From Filibacter tadaridae (lineage in GTDB: Bacteria > Bacillota > Bacilli > Bacillales_A > Planococcaceae): 64,000 bases of DNA. Shown here one piece after another: positions 42,466 through 51,598 of the stretch. The first letter of the stretch is position 1, and each line of letters begins with the position of its first letter. The stretch is taken from contig NZ_UXAV01000023.1 in NCBI RefSeq assembly GCF_900609045.1, forward strand, positions 33,045 to 97,044, in the 5' to 3' direction. The notes under the pieces are model-generated. The model was not told the DNA's origin, searched no databases, and saw only the letters and a program-made list of their open reading frames with translations. A program made the translations under genes and the position numbers.

Positions 42466-42522
42466 GTTTTATATCATTATTTCAAAGTCCATCATTTTCT
42501 TGTGTTAAGATTATAGCATGCT

Positions 42523-42776
42523 TAACTTAATTCAGCGGAAGTCCCCCACTTACATAAGTGGCGGGATTAACGCCAGATATACATTCTAATTCTGTGGGGA
42601 TTCAAACCCCTGCTGAATCAAGTTAGGCCTCCGGCGGATGTCACAGATTTTGAAGGGAATCAAAAGGGAAGGCAACCTAAGTACGCCGCTTCCTGCGGCA
42701 AAGGTTGCATACCTGCGTCCTGCAGGCACAAGCTCAATTCAAAATCTGGACGCAATCACGCCGAGGCGCGATTGAT
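42523..42776. repeat. Palindromic element plus shared 59-bp block
   Basis: TAACTTAATTCAGCGG at 42523 and CTGCTGAATCAAGTTA ending at 42625 form near-perfect inverted ends around a 103-bp stretch containing a CCCCCACTT/AAGTGGCGGG hairpin, like the ends of IS200/IS605-type elements. It is followed by GCCTCCGGCGGATG...CACAGATTTTGAA and, at 42718-42776, a 59-bp block found again at 48982-49040 with one difference. No transposase or TnpB frame remains. The block abuts the MFS gene. Confidence 0.75.
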
Positions 42777-42798
42777 CTTAAATAAGGAGCGTAAGGAA

Positions 42799-43977
42799 AT
42801 GAATACTTTTATACAAACGGAAAAGAAAAGGTTTTGGATACTTGTCATCATCGTCTCTATTTCTGGGTTTTCCCAAGGGATGTTACTACCACTTATTTCG
42901 GCCATCTTCGAACGTGATGGCGTTTCAAGTACGTTGAACGGTTTAAATGCGACAGGCTTATACATTGGGACTTTACTTGTTTCACCATTTATGGAGGCTC
43001 CTCTAAGACGTTTTGGTTACAAGCCAATTATTATCGGTGGGGGATTACTTGTTTTCATGTCCCTACTATTATTTCCTTTATGGAAAAGTGTTGTGTTTTG
43101 GTACATATTGCGTTTACTAATAGGAATAGGGGACCATGCTCTCCACTTTTCTACCCAGACGTGGATTACAAGTTTTTCTCCGCAACATCGGCTAGGCCGG
43201 AATATCGCGATTTACGGTATGTCGTTTGGATTGGGCTTTGCGGCAGGTCCATTATTTGTAAAGCTTGTCGATGTATTCGAAGGGTTACCTTTTATCGTTT
43301 CGGGCATTCTTTGTTTACTTGCATGGTCGCTTGTCTTTAGTCTGAAAAATGAATTTCCCGACATTGTGAAAGGGAAAACGGCGGAAGGAAATGTTTTTAA
43401 ACGGTTCAAAGCAACAATTGCTGTTGCGTGGTTAGCGTTTCTTGGACCGTTTGGGTATGGATTTCTTGAGTCTACCTTGAATGCGATGTATCCGGTGTAT
43501 GCACTTAGAAGTGGCGTCAATCTGACAGCTATTTCCATAATTCTTTCGTCGTTTTCTGTGGGAGGAATCGTTTCGCAGCTGCCGCTAGGAATACTATCTG
43601 ACAAAGTGGGAAGAAGACGGGTTATTCTTATTGCTTTAAGTGGGGGTAGTATTGCATTTTTTGTTGCAAGTATGGTGGAGACTTCTGTTGTTGCTGTTGT
43701 CTCGATGTTCTTTATAGCTGGGCTTTTCGTTGGTTCGATTTTTTCCCTTGGCATTTCCTATATGTCTGATTTGACGCCAAAGGAATATTTGCCGACAGGG
43801 AATTTGTTGTGCGGAATGTTTTTCAGTATGGGAAGTTTAACGGGGCCTTTATTTGGCGGGCTATTCCTTGAGTTTGAGGCGAGTTTTAGTTTTTTATTAA
43901 TGATTGCATTATTTTTAGCAGTTTTGTTTGTCCTATCGTTAGTAGGGAAGACCAAGAGACATGAGGAGACAGCATAG
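42799..43977 (+). CDS. MFS family transporter
   Basis: A 392-residue major facilitator protein with twelve helices. It shows the MFS signature in the loop after helix 8, LGILSDKVGRRRVILI, and a weaker first-half counterpart, APLRRFGYKPIIIGG. The group is that of drug or sugar efflux carriers; the substrate is unknown. The ATG at 42799 has TAAGGA close by and AAGGAGC further up. Its promoter must lie in or beyond the repeat element at 42523-42776, so the element may affect its expression. A terminator follows directly. Confidence 0.85.
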   Translation: MNTFIQTEKKRFWILVIIVSISGFSQGMLLPLISAIFERDGVSSTLNGLNATGLYIGTLLVSPFMEAPLRRFGYKPIIIGGGLLVFMSLLLFPLWKSVVFWYILRLLIGIGDHALHFSTQTWITSFSPQHRLGRNIAIYGMSFGLGFAAGPLFVKLVDVFEGLPFIVSGILCLLAWSLVFSLKNEFPDIVKGKTAEGNVFKRFKATIAVAWLAFLGPFGYGFLESTLNAMYPVYALRSGVNLTAISIILSSFSVGGIVSQLPLGILSDKVGRRRVILIALSGGSIAFFVASMVETSVVAVVSMFFIAGLFVGSIFSLGISYMSDLTPKEYLPTGNLLCGMFFSMGSLTGPLFGGLFLEFEASFSFLLMIALFLAVLFVLSLVGKTKRHEETA

Positions 43978-44003
43978 AAAAGCGTCCTCAAAGGACGCTT
44001 TTT
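43978..44003 (+). terminator. Terminator after the MFS gene
   Basis: AAAAGCGTCCT and AGGACGCTTTT with loop CAA, starting at the stop codon. Confidence 0.9.
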
Positions 44004-44251
44004 GTTGTCTAGTTCCAGGCGCCTAGCCCCTCTAGTCGCTTCGGATCTGAAAGAAATGGCAAAGTACGCCATTGCTTTCAGCCCCTCTAGCGCTTTTCGG
44101 GTCTACCCAGGCGCTGTCACTTTTCTTTGTTGTCTAGCTTCAGGCGCCAGATGCTCGGGTCATAAGCCAGCCCGAAAGTGCGGCAAAAAGCGCCGCACTG
44201 TCGATCTGTCTTATGCCTGTCACATCTAGGCAGGCGCCTTCCGCTTTTCTT
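44002..44251. repeat. Two tandem copies of a Bacillales intergenic repeat
   Basis: TTGTTGTCTAG, then TTCCAGGCGCC or TTCAGGCGCC, occurs at 44002 and 44127. Each copy holds hairpins such as GTGCGG...CCGCAC and ends in GGCGCCTTCCGCTTTTC. Related words (CCAGCTCTAGTGCTTGTCG...GGCGCTGTCG) occur at 62086-62127. Apparent frames here are not credible genes. Confidence 0.75.
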
Positions 44252-44252
44252 A

Positions 44253-45059
44253 TTACCTCAGTACCGAGTCTATGTTTTCGTATTCCATGACCAGGTCGTC
44301 TAGTGAGCGGAATGTATAGCCTGCTTTTCTTGCGTCTTGGATGAAGGATGGTAGTGCTTCTGCATTGTCTGATGCAACAGTATGCATTAATATAACTGCG
44401 CCTGGATGAAGCTGGTCCATCAAATTATTATATGCGTAATCACGGCCTTTGGGTTTGTCGGCATGCCAGTCGATGAATGCGACAGACCAGAAGATATGTC
44501 GATAACCAAGCTTATTTCCTACAGCAAGAAGTTTGTCGTTAAACACGCCTGCTGGTGGTCTGGCGTAGACAGTTCGTTTGACACCCGTTAATTCATTCAA
44601 TAGATCATCGAACTTTGTCCATTCTTCTTCCATTTGTTTTTCTGATAAGTTTGCCATGTTTGGATGCCCGTAAGAGTGATTTCCGATGCCGTGCCCTTCT
44701 GCAATCATTCGTTTAACAAGCGGTGTAGCACTTTTCAGGTAATGGCCAGTTAAGAAAAATGTTGCAGGTGCATCTTCTTTTTTCAAAGTATCTAAAATGC
44801 TTTCCGTGAAACCATTTTCGTATCCGTTATCGAATGTCAAATAGGCGACTTTTTCATCAGGTTTACCTTTGTATATAGCGCCGTGTTTATCAAGCATTGC
44901 ATTTAGTGAAGCTCCCGCATCTGGGGGAGTACCCCCTGTTGCTTTTTTGAACCCCCAATGGAATTCTTCCGCATCAGCAGTGAAGGGATTGAATAATACC
45001 CCTGCCACAAGGATGAAAGCCGCGGCTAAAATACCAAGTCCATGCTGTTTTATCATCAT
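44253..45059 (-). CDS. pdaA: Delta-lactam-biosynthetic de-N-acetylase PdaA
   Basis: A 268-residue polysaccharide deacetylase exported by a signal peptide (about residues 1-30). It carries the PdaA form of motif 1, LTFDNGYENG, where most deacetylases have TFDDG, plus HSYGHPN (zinc histidines) and the late LMHTVAS motif. PdaA removes the N-acetyl group from N-acetylmuramic acid in the spore cortex so that muramic delta-lactam can form, which is needed for germination. It is strong evidence for spore formation. Starts ATG; recX is divergent, 130 bases away. Confidence 0.9.
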   Translation of the reverse strand: MMIKQHGLGILAAAFILVAGVLFNPFTADAEEFHWGFKKATGGTPPDAGASLNAMLDKHGAIYKGKPDEKVAYLTFDNGYENGFTESILDTLKKEDAPATFFLTGHYLKSATPLVKRMIAEGHGIGNHSYGHPNMANLSEKQMEEEWTKFDDLLNELTGVKRTVYARPPAGVFNDKLLAVGNKLGYRHIFWSVAFIDWHADKPKGRDYAYNNLMDQLHPGAVILMHTVASDNAEALPSFIQDARKAGYTFRSLDDLVMEYENIDSVLR

Positions 45060-45188
45060 TAAAACGCACCTTCCCTTTTTAGGTAGGATGCGCGGTTAAC
45101 ACTGAACTATACAAGAAATGAAACCGATTATGCCGAAGCGAAACGATAGAACATGTATACTGAAAGAAAGCAGGGAGGTTTATAAATA

Positions 45189-46001
45189 GTGCCTGTTATT
45201 ACAAAAATAACACAACAGAAAAAAGATCACGAACGATACAATATCTTTCTGGATGAAAAGTATGCATACAGCGTACATGAATCAGTTCTAGTAAAGTTTG
45301 GGCTTTCAAAAGGTATGACGCTTGAAGATTGGTCCATTGATGAGATGGTCTATGAAGATGAAATAAAGAAAGCGTTCAATCGTGCCTTACATTACCTTGG
45401 CTTTAGAATGCGCAGTGAATTTGAAGTGAAGAAAAAACTACTGGATGCAGGATACGGTGAAGCAATCGTACTGGAAGCCATTGTAAAGTTGAAAAATCTA
45501 GGGTTTTTAAATGATGAAACTTTTTCAGATGCATTACTTCAAACGCAAAAACGGACTTCCAGTAAAGGACCACGAGCAATCCAACAAGAATTACAACGAA
45601 AAGGGATAAGGAAGGAGTTGCAGGAAAAAGTGTTAGACTCCTATTCAGAAGATGAACAACTCGAAATTGCTACAAAACTTGCAGAAAAAGCCGCGAATGC
45701 AAACCGCTCCGTTGCTCCTGCCCAACTTAAACAAAAAATACAATCTGCATTGCTCCGTAAAGGTTATTCGTTTGATATTATAAAACAAGCACTCGCCGGC
45801 ATCGATTTTGATCGCGGAGAAGATGAATGGGCGGGTATCACTGAAACGGTTGGTGAGAAGGTATGGCGTAGATACAGTTCGAAATACAGCGGTAGCACAA
45901 GGGCTAATAAAGTGAAGCAAGCGATGTATCAAAAAGGAATATCTTTTGACCTAATAGACAACTTTATTGAAAAAAAGGAGAATGAAGAAAATGGAGACTG
46001 A
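45189..46001 (+). CDS. recX: Recombination regulator RecX
   Basis: A 270-residue protein that modulates RecA filaments, made of repeated three-helix modules. The typical repeats are visible as ALHYLGFRMRSEFEVKKKLLDAGYGEAIVLEAIVKLKNLGFLNDETFSDALLQ, the SSKGPRAIQQELQRKGI repeat and further copies to the C-terminus, giving the long form usual in Bacillales. Starts at GTG after GGGAGG. Overlaps yfhH by 11 bases, the arrangement recalled from the B. subtilis yfhG-yfhH pair. Confidence 0.9.
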   Translation: MPVITKITQQKKDHERYNIFLDEKYAYSVHESVLVKFGLSKGMTLEDWSIDEMVYEDEIKKAFNRALHYLGFRMRSEFEVKKKLLDAGYGEAIVLEAIVKLKNLGFLNDETFSDALLQTQKRTSSKGPRAIQQELQRKGIRKELQEKVLDSYSEDEQLEIATKLAEKAANANRSVAPAQLKQKIQSALLRKGYSFDIIKQALAGIDFDRGEDEWAGITETVGEKVWRRYSSKYSGSTRANKVKQAMYQKGISFDLIDNFIEKKENEENGD

Positions 46002-46323
46002 AAAAAAATATAGTGAAATGACGGAATACGAGCTACGTACTGAAATCGGTAAACTGCACGAAAAAGGACAAAAAGCCGAACAACTTGGTATTTTGAACGA
46101 ATATGCGGTCTATCAAAGGAAAATGGTCATGGCCCAGTCTTTTTTAATCGATCCGAAAACAATTATACCTGGAGAAATCTATAAGATTGAAGGCGATGAT
46201 GGTGTGTTCTTCCAAGTAGATTATTTGAAAGGCCGATTTGCCTGGGGCTACCGACTTGGTGGAGAACGTGCGGATGAAGCATTGCCTATAGCGATGTTGA
46301 AACCAGTGAAGAGTGGGAAGTAA
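45991..46323 (+). CDS. yfhH: YfhH family protein (DUF1811)
   Basis: A 110-residue protein of the DUF1811 family, function unknown. The N-terminal helical part, MTEYELRTEIGKLHEKGQKAEQLG and EYAVYQRKM, is followed by a small beta barrel (IIPGEIYKIEGDDGVFFQVDYLKGRFAWGYRLGG). I chose the ATG at 45991, ten bases from AAAAAGGAG; the ATG at 45982 is too close. Overlaps recX by 11 bases. A hairpin, CGGTGCC / GGCACCG, follows at 46349. Confidence 0.82.
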   Translation: METEKKYSEMTEYELRTEIGKLHEKGQKAEQLGILNEYAVYQRKMVMAQSFLIDPKTIIPGEIYKIEGDDGVFFQVDYLKGRFAWGYRLGGERADEALPIAMLKPVKSGK

Positions 46324-46378
46324 ATACTTATAAGCGCACTAACATCCACGGTGCCAATTGAATGGCACCGACTGCTAT

Positions 46379-47362
46379 TTACGAATTGGGTATGAAATTC
46401 AATTTCTTACGAAGCTTGTCCTCTGAAAAAATCCAACCTGTATAGGAGTTTACAACATTCAAGTCTTTGTCGACATGTGCGACTGCGACGAATGGATAAT
46501 AACCCTTACTCCGGTAGCGAAGATCGATAAGCCGCACCTCTGTCATATTACCTGCAGTTGAAATGGACCATCTATAAATTGGCGAAAATGAAGTAAAGGC
46601 CTCCACGTTTTTGTCGCTCATTGCTACATCTACTTCAGGCATTTTTGGCATTGGCTGCCTATCGAATCGGTCGTAAATCGTTATGGATCTGCCGTAAGCG
46701 CGTCCAACATAGTGGCATGTGTCAGAAGAGGCAGCTATCCTCCATTGGAAAAAGCGCATTGTAGGAATGATGATAATTTCATTTGCGTCGGGAACAGTAT
46801 TGTATACAGCTTTTTTTACAGCTGATTTCACCAAGAAACGTAACAAGTAATAGAGAAAAACGACTGCATACAGTATTGAGAATGTGTATATAGGATTTGC
46901 ACCTAGTGCCCAAATAATAATGGCAGTAATGTGAAAAGCAAAAATGAGTGGATCGAATGTATTGATAACACCAATGGCAATCCATCTATTGGAAAACGGG
47001 CGTAAAGCCTGTGTTCCATAGGAATTGAAAATATCTACAAATACATGAAGAAATACAGCGAAGAAAGTCCAGGCCCATAAATGAATGAAGGCGGCATCCG
47101 GAATTAGGAAGGACAACAGAATTGATATGATTAGCGGCCATAGAAGAACGGCTGGTATCGAATGTGTTATGCCACGGTGATTCCTAATGTAGACTGCGTT
47201 GTTCCTTAATTTCAAAACTGTATCAATATCAGGGATTAGCGAACCGACTAAGATTCCCGTAACGACAGCAGTCATTGTTGCGGTATTAGAAGAAACGACA
47301 GGATCCACCATCGCGAGACCGCCAACTGCTACACCCATGACAATATGTGTTCCAGTATCCAA
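46379..47362 (-). CDS. yfhP: Membrane-bound metal-dependent hydrolase YfhP
   Basis: A 327-residue protein of the YfhP/YdjM (DUF457) family. The N-terminal part has about five membrane helices with conserved polar motifs: DTGTHIVMGVAVGG, PDIDTVLKLRNNAVYIRNHRGITHS and HVFVDIFNSYGTQALRPF, whose histidines and aspartates would bind metal; the C-terminal 130 residues are soluble. The TTG start at 47362 follows AAGGAG. It is divergent from mutY, as recalled from the B. subtilis yfhP-yfhQ pair. Reaction unknown. Confidence 0.85.
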   Translation of the reverse strand: MDTGTHIVMGVAVGGLAMVDPVVSSNTATMTAVVTGILVGSLIPDIDTVLKLRNNAVYIRNHRGITHSIPAVLLWPLIISILLSFLIPDAAFIHLWAWTFFAVFLHVFVDIFNSYGTQALRPFSNRWIAIGVINTFDPLIFAFHITAIIIWALGANPIYTFSILYAVVFLYYLLRFLVKSAVKKAVYNTVPDANEIIIIPTMRFFQWRIAASSDTCHYVGRAYGRSITIYDRFDRQPMPKMPEVDVAMSDKNVEAFTSFSPIYRWSISTAGNMTEVRLIDLRYRSKGYYPFVAVAHVDKDLNVVNSYTGWIFSEDKLRKKLNFIPNS

Positions 47363-47488
47363 AATAATCACTCCTTTTGCACTGAAGATTGCCTGAAGCA
47401 TTGGATGAAAACACTTAAGGTTATCTACATATACGAAATGTATACCCCAAACACAGTACTAATAAGCATATTCGATAAGGAGCAAATG

Positions 47489-48556
47489 ATGCAAATAGTT
47501 GAGAATAAAGACAAGTTTCGCGAAGCTTTACTTTCTTGGTATCTTCGTGAAAAAAGGGACTTACCATGGCGAAATACGTCAAATCCATACTATATATGGG
47601 TTTCAGAGATAATGCTTCAACAAACACGGGTGGATACAGTGATTCCGTATTATGAACGATTTATCGCGCGTTTTCCGACGATGGAATCACTTGTTGAAGC
47701 CGATGAGTCAGATTTATTGAAAATGTGGGAAGGTCTTGGCTATTATTCGCGCGTACGAAATTTGCAATCCGGTGTAAAAGAAGTTGTGGAAAACTACGGA
47801 AGTGAAGTACCTGCAAGCCGAAAAGAGATTTCGGAGTTGAAAGGAATCGGTCCATATACAGCGGGCGCAATTTTAAGTATTGCATTCGGGCTTCCGGAGC
47901 ATGCAGTAGATGGCAATGTTATGCGTGTTATATCCAGACTTCTTCTAATCGATGACGATATTGCAATTCCCCGTACTAAACGTATTTTTGAAAACGTCAT
48001 TATGGATTTAATCGATCAAGAGGATCCATCTTCCTTCAATCAGGGGTTAATGGAACTGGGAGCGACCATTTGCACGCCAAAGCCAAAATGTCTTCTTTGT
48101 CCGGTTCGTGAGTTTTGTCTAGCCTTCAACGAGGGGAGACAAGAGGAATTTCCTGTTAAGACGAAAAAAGTGAAAATGAAAGTTGTTCCAGTAGCATCAT
48201 TTGCCATGAGAAATGAAAAAAATGAATGGTTACTTCGTAAACGCTCTGAAAAAGGACTCCTTGCGAATTTGTGGGAATTTCCAATGATTGAATTGGCAAG
48301 TTTACAAACGCCCAAAGAATTAGCAAGGGTGGAATGTGATATCGAACTTACAGAACTTCTTTCATTCAAACATGTCTTTTCTCACTTAACATGGGATTTA
48401 ACCTGTTATACGGGTCTAATCCAGGGCGACCATAAGATTCCTGATGGCTACCACTTTTTTTCTAACAAAGAAGTTGAGGAATTACCAAAACCGGTTCCCG
48501 TTTTGAAGATTTGGGATGAAGTCAAACAGCAATTAACGGGTAATGACGGTAAATAA
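47489..48556 (+). CDS. mutY: A/G-specific adenine glycosylase MutY
   Basis: A 355-residue DNA repair enzyme that removes adenine paired with 8-oxoguanine. Domains: helix-hairpin-helix glycosylase (about 1-215) with SEIMLQQTRVDTVIPYY and LKGIGPYTAGAILSIAF...AVDGNVMRV, then a C-terminal NUDIX-like 8-oxoG recognition domain. The cluster cysteines are spaced CX5CX2CX5C (CTPKPKCLLCPVREFC), where MutY usually has six residues in the first gap. The ATG at 47489 is six bases from AAGGAG. Divergent from yfhP. Confidence 0.92.
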   Translation: MQIVENKDKFREALLSWYLREKRDLPWRNTSNPYYIWVSEIMLQQTRVDTVIPYYERFIARFPTMESLVEADESDLLKMWEGLGYYSRVRNLQSGVKEVVENYGSEVPASRKEISELKGIGPYTAGAILSIAFGLPEHAVDGNVMRVISRLLLIDDDIAIPRTKRIFENVIMDLIDQEDPSSFNQGLMELGATICTPKPKCLLCPVREFCLAFNEGRQEEFPVKTKKVKMKVVPVASFAMRNEKNEWLLRKRSEKGLLANLWEFPMIELASLQTPKELARVECDIELTELLSFKHVFSHLTWDLTCYTGLIQGDHKIPDGYHFFSNKEVEELPKPVPVLKIWDEVKQQLTGNDGK

Positions 48557-48648
48557 AGTAGCGGCGACTGTTCATTTCCCTTGTAATAAATTCCAATGAA
48601 TAAAGAACTCCCTTTTTGTACATGTTATTAGCACGGAGGTGAAAATCC

Positions 48649-48867
48649 ATGACTAACAACAACCCGAATCAAACTGATGCGAATCAGGTACGAAAACAAA
48701 ACCAACGATCACAACAGCAATCAGCACAAAACACGAACAACATGAGTGAGGAAATTGGTTCCATAACTGATGTAGAACAGGTTAGGAAGCAAAACCAACA
48801 ATCTGAAGCGAACATGAAAAACGCTTCTGGAGCACGTTCGAATCAGTTCGAAAACGGTTCGAAGTAA
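48649..48867 (+). CDS. sspE: Gamma-type small acid-soluble spore protein
   Basis: A 72-residue, glutamine- and asparagine-rich protein with two copies of the repeat QVRKQNQ(R/Q)S (about residues 13 and 44), the hallmark of gamma-type SASP, the amino-acid store of the spore core cleaved by Gpr at germination. CGGAGGTGA precedes the ATG. A terminator follows. It lies after mutY, as recalled for B. subtilis sspE after yfhQ. Confident at family level. Confidence 0.92.
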   Translation: MTNNNPNQTDANQVRKQNQRSQQQSAQNTNNMSEEIGSITDVEQVRKQNQQSEANMKNASGARSNQFENGSK

Positions 48868-48885
48868 GTGGATGGACATCACCGG

Positions 48886-48918
48886 CCGGTAGAAGCATAG
48901 CGCTTCTGCCGGTTTTTT
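48886..48918 (+). terminator. Terminator after sspE
   Basis: CCGGTAGAAGC and GCTTCTGCCGG arms, one mismatch, then six T residues. Confidence 0.88.
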
Positions 48919-49040
48919 AACTTGATTCAGCGGGGGGTTAACCCCCCGCTGAATAATGGAACTCAGACTAAGAACGCCGCATCCTGCAGGCACAAGCTCA
49001 ATTCAAAATCTGGACGCAATCACGCCGAGGCGTGATTGAT
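48918..49040. repeat. 30-bp palindrome and second copy of the 59-bp block
   Basis: A 30-bp perfect palindrome (48925-48954, arms ATTCAGCGGGGGGTT and its complement) preceded by TAACTTG, the same end word as the element at 42523, is followed at 48982-49040 by the 59-bp block shared with 42718-42776. It looks like a shortened member of the same repeat family. The remaining 127 bases to 49167 hold a promoter-like TATAAT before ygaC but no gene. Confidence 0.8.
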
Positions 49041-49167
49041 TACATAATAGAAGGCTGTAAATACAAAGTAAGGATTGAATTGTTTCAATTTATGCTGTTG
49101 AATTGGTATAATGATGAAATATAATGGTGCTTCGAAACTTTCCGGTATCAAAAAGGTAGGTGTAATC

Positions 49168-49713
49168 ATGGTAATAGCCACAGAAGGAGAAACGATCCAA
49201 GTACATAGTTACAAGCACGACGGCAATATCCATCGAGTTTGGGAAGAAACGGTGGTGCTGAAAGGAACCCGTAACATTGTTATCGGAGCTAATGAACGCA
49301 CGCTCGTTACAGAAGCCGACGGTCGCACTTGGTTGACACGGGAACCTTCCATCTGCTATTTCCATGCAGAGCATTGGTTCAATATAATTTGTATGCTAAG
49401 GGAAGATGGCGTCTATTACTACATTAATATGAGTTCTCCGTTTGTTTACGATAACAAATCACTGAAGTACATCGATTATGATCTTGATGTAAAGGTCTTT
49501 CCTGATATGAGTTATATGATATTGGATGAGGACGAGTATGCTGACCATAAAGAAAAGATGGGATATCCTGAAGTTATTGATCAGATATTACATCGCAATC
49601 TCGATACACTTCTTAGTTGGATAAGACAACGCAGGGGTCCTTTCGCCCCGGATTTTATAGAGGTCTGGACATCGAGGTATGAATTCTACAAACAGATCAA
49701 AAATAGTAGGTGA
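49168..49713 (+). CDS. ygaC: Nucleoside tri/diphosphatase, DUF402 (YgaC-like)
   Basis: A 181-residue protein of the DUF402/Ntdp family, which hydrolyses nucleoside tri- and diphosphates. Motifs: [54 protein letters not shown] and the acidic catalytic segment [31 protein letters not shown]. The ATG at 49168 has AAGGTAGG seven bases upstream; a longer frame from 49111 lacks one. The next gene is a YgaD-like exporter, as recalled from B. subtilis. Confidence 0.88.
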   Translation: MVIATEGETIQVHSYKHDGNIHRVWEETVVLKGTRNIVIGANERTLVTEADGRTWLTREPSICYFHAEHWFNIICMLREDGVYYYINMSSPFVYDNKSLKYIDYDLDVKVFPDMSYMILDEDEYADHKEKMGYPEVIDQILHRNLDTLLSWIRQRRGPFAPDFIEVWTSRYEFYKQIKNSR

Positions 49714-49715
49714 AG

Positions 49716-49746
49716 AGCCTGACCGCGAAAAAACGCGGCGGGCTTT
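49716..49746 (+). terminator. Terminator after ygaC
   Basis: CCGCG and CGCGG around six A residues, extended by outer GCC/GGC pairs and followed by TTTT. Moderate strength. Confidence 0.65.
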
Positions 49747-49775
49747 TCCTATTTTCGTAAAGAGGAGGCAATTAA

Positions 49776-51533
49776 ATGGGGGATAGCATAAAGCGCTACT
49801 TGAAATTTGTTAAACCGTATAACTTGCAAATCATTCTTACAATCCTAATCGGGATTGTGAAGTTTGCGATTCCGCTTTTCATTCCTATACTTATGAAAAT
49901 CGTTATCGATGAAATTATCGGTTCGGACACATTGTCTTCCGAAGAGATGACTCGACAATTATTTTATTGGCTAGGGGGGACGGTACTGGTCTTCTTTATC
50001 ATCCGACCGCCAGTTGAATATTACCGGCAATATTACGCGCAGTATGTAAGTAACAAGATTTTATATGACATCCGGCAGGAATTGTATGCGCATTTACAAA
50101 AGCTAAGCCTTAGTTACTACTCAAATACACGTGCGGGTGAAATCATTTCACGTGTTATCAATGACGTGGAACAGACGAAAAACTTTGTTATGATAGGGCT
50201 TATGAACGTTTGGCTTGATCTGGCGACGATTCTCATCGCAGTCGGAATCATGCTTACAATGGACGTTCCACTAACGTTGGTCACTCTTCTTGCATTCCCT
50301 TTCTACGCATATAGCGTGAAACATTTCTTTGGCAAGCTTCGAGAATTGACAGGTAAACGGTCCCAGGCCCTTGCAAATGTACAAAGTTATTTACATGAGC
50401 GTGTTGCGGGCGTAAGTGTTATAAAAAGCTTCGCACTAGAAGAAATTGAGCAGGAACGTTTCGATAAAACGAATGGTCAATTCCTTGAGAAAGCGCTTGA
50501 CCACACAAGGTGGAATGCCAAAGCGTTTGCAGTTGTTAACACAATTACAGATGTTGCACCACTTCTTGTACTATCTTATGCAGGTTACCAGGTTATCAAT
50601 GGTCATTTATCGGTTGGAACAATGGTTGCGTTCATTGCGTTCATTGACCGATTGTACGGGCCTTTACGTAGATTGGTTAATTCATCTACTTCATTAACGC
50701 AATCTTTTGCGTCAATGGATCGCGTTTTTGACTTGATGGAAGAGACCTATGGGATTACAGACAAAAAAGATGCGGTACCTTTACCACCTATTTCTGGAAA
50801 ATTGGAATTTGAAATGGTGAGTTTTGCCTACGAAAAAGACGGAGTACCTGTTTTACATGGTATTGACTTTACAGTGAATTCGGGAGAGACTGTGGCCTTT
50901 GTAGGTATGAGCGGAGGAGGAAAGTCGACAATCATCAGCCTCATTCCAAGGTTCCATGATGTAACCGGCGGGGCAGTACGAATTGACGGCTATGATTTAC
51001 GCGACATAGAAGTGAAATCATTGCGGGATCAAATCGGTATCGTTTTACAGGATAGCATCTTATTTAGTGATTCCGTGAAAAGCAATATCTTAATGGGAAA
51101 ACCGGATGCTACTGATGAAGAAGTAGTAGCAGCAGCAAAAGCGGCGAATGCGCATGACTTTATAGAAGGTTTACCACTCGGCTACGACACGAAAGTGGGA
51201 GAGCGTGGTGTAAAATTATCTGGCGGTCAAAAACAGCGAATCGCCATTGCCCGCGTCTTTTTAAAAAATCCACCTCTTCTCATTTTGGATGAGGCGACTT
51301 CTGCACTTGATCTTGAGAGCGAAGCGCTTATTCAGGAGTCACTTGGAAGGCTTGAGAATGACAGAACAACTCTCATTGTCGCGCATCGTTTATCAACGAT
51401 TACACATGCTGACAAGATATTGGTTATCGATGATGGTGAGTTGAAAGAAATGGGTACACACAACGAATTAATGGACAAGGAAGGGATTTACCATAGTCTT
51501 TTCCAGGTGCAAACATTAGGTCACGCCAAATAA
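49776..51533 (+). CDS. ygaD: ABC exporter half-transporter, YgaD-like
   Basis: A 585-residue fusion of a six-helix membrane domain (about 15-315) and an ATPase domain (about 340-580). ATPase motifs: Walker A GMSGGGKST, signature KLSGGQKQR, Walker B LLILDEATSALD and the H-loop in IVAHRL. This is the MsbA/BmrA-type arrangement working as a homodimer or heterodimer to export lipids, drugs or peptides; substrate unknown. GGAGG precedes the ATG. It follows ygaC as in B. subtilis. A strong terminator follows. Confidence 0.9.
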   Translation: MGDSIKRYLKFVKPYNLQIILTILIGIVKFAIPLFIPILMKIVIDEIIGSDTLSSEEMTRQLFYWLGGTVLVFFIIRPPVEYYRQYYAQYVSNKILYDIRQELYAHLQKLSLSYYSNTRAGEIISRVINDVEQTKNFVMIGLMNVWLDLATILIAVGIMLTMDVPLTLVTLLAFPFYAYSVKHFFGKLRELTGKRSQALANVQSYLHERVAGVSVIKSFALEEIEQERFDKTNGQFLEKALDHTRWNAKAFAVVNTITDVAPLLVLSYAGYQVINGHLSVGTMVAFIAFIDRLYGPLRRLVNSSTSLTQSFASMDRVFDLMEETYGITDKKDAVPLPPISGKLEFEMVSFAYEKDGVPVLHGIDFTVNSGETVAFVGMSGGGKSTIISLIPRFHDVTGGAVRIDGYDLRDIEVKSLRDQIGIVLQDSILFSDSVKSNILMGKPDATDEEVVAAAKAANAHDFIEGLPLGYDTKVGERGVKLSGGQKQRIAIARVFLKNPPLLILDEATSALDLESEALIQESLGRLENDRTTLIVAHRLSTITHADKILVIDDGELKEMGTHNELMDKEGIYHSLFQVQTLGHAK

Positions 51534-51549
51534 AACTTAAGCCTTATTA

Positions 51550-51598
51550 AAAAGGACAACCCCGAAAGTCATGGACTTTCAGGGTTGTCTTTTTTTCT
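51550..51598 (+). terminator. Terminator after the ABC exporter
   Basis: GACAACCC...GAAAGTC and GACTTTC...GGGTTGTC arms with loop ATG and seven T residues; one unpaired C. Confidence 0.9.

Noticed and set aside
44002..44229. 75-codon frame downstream of the MFS gene
   Set aside because: It lies wholly in the duplicated intergenic repeat and lacks a ribosome site.
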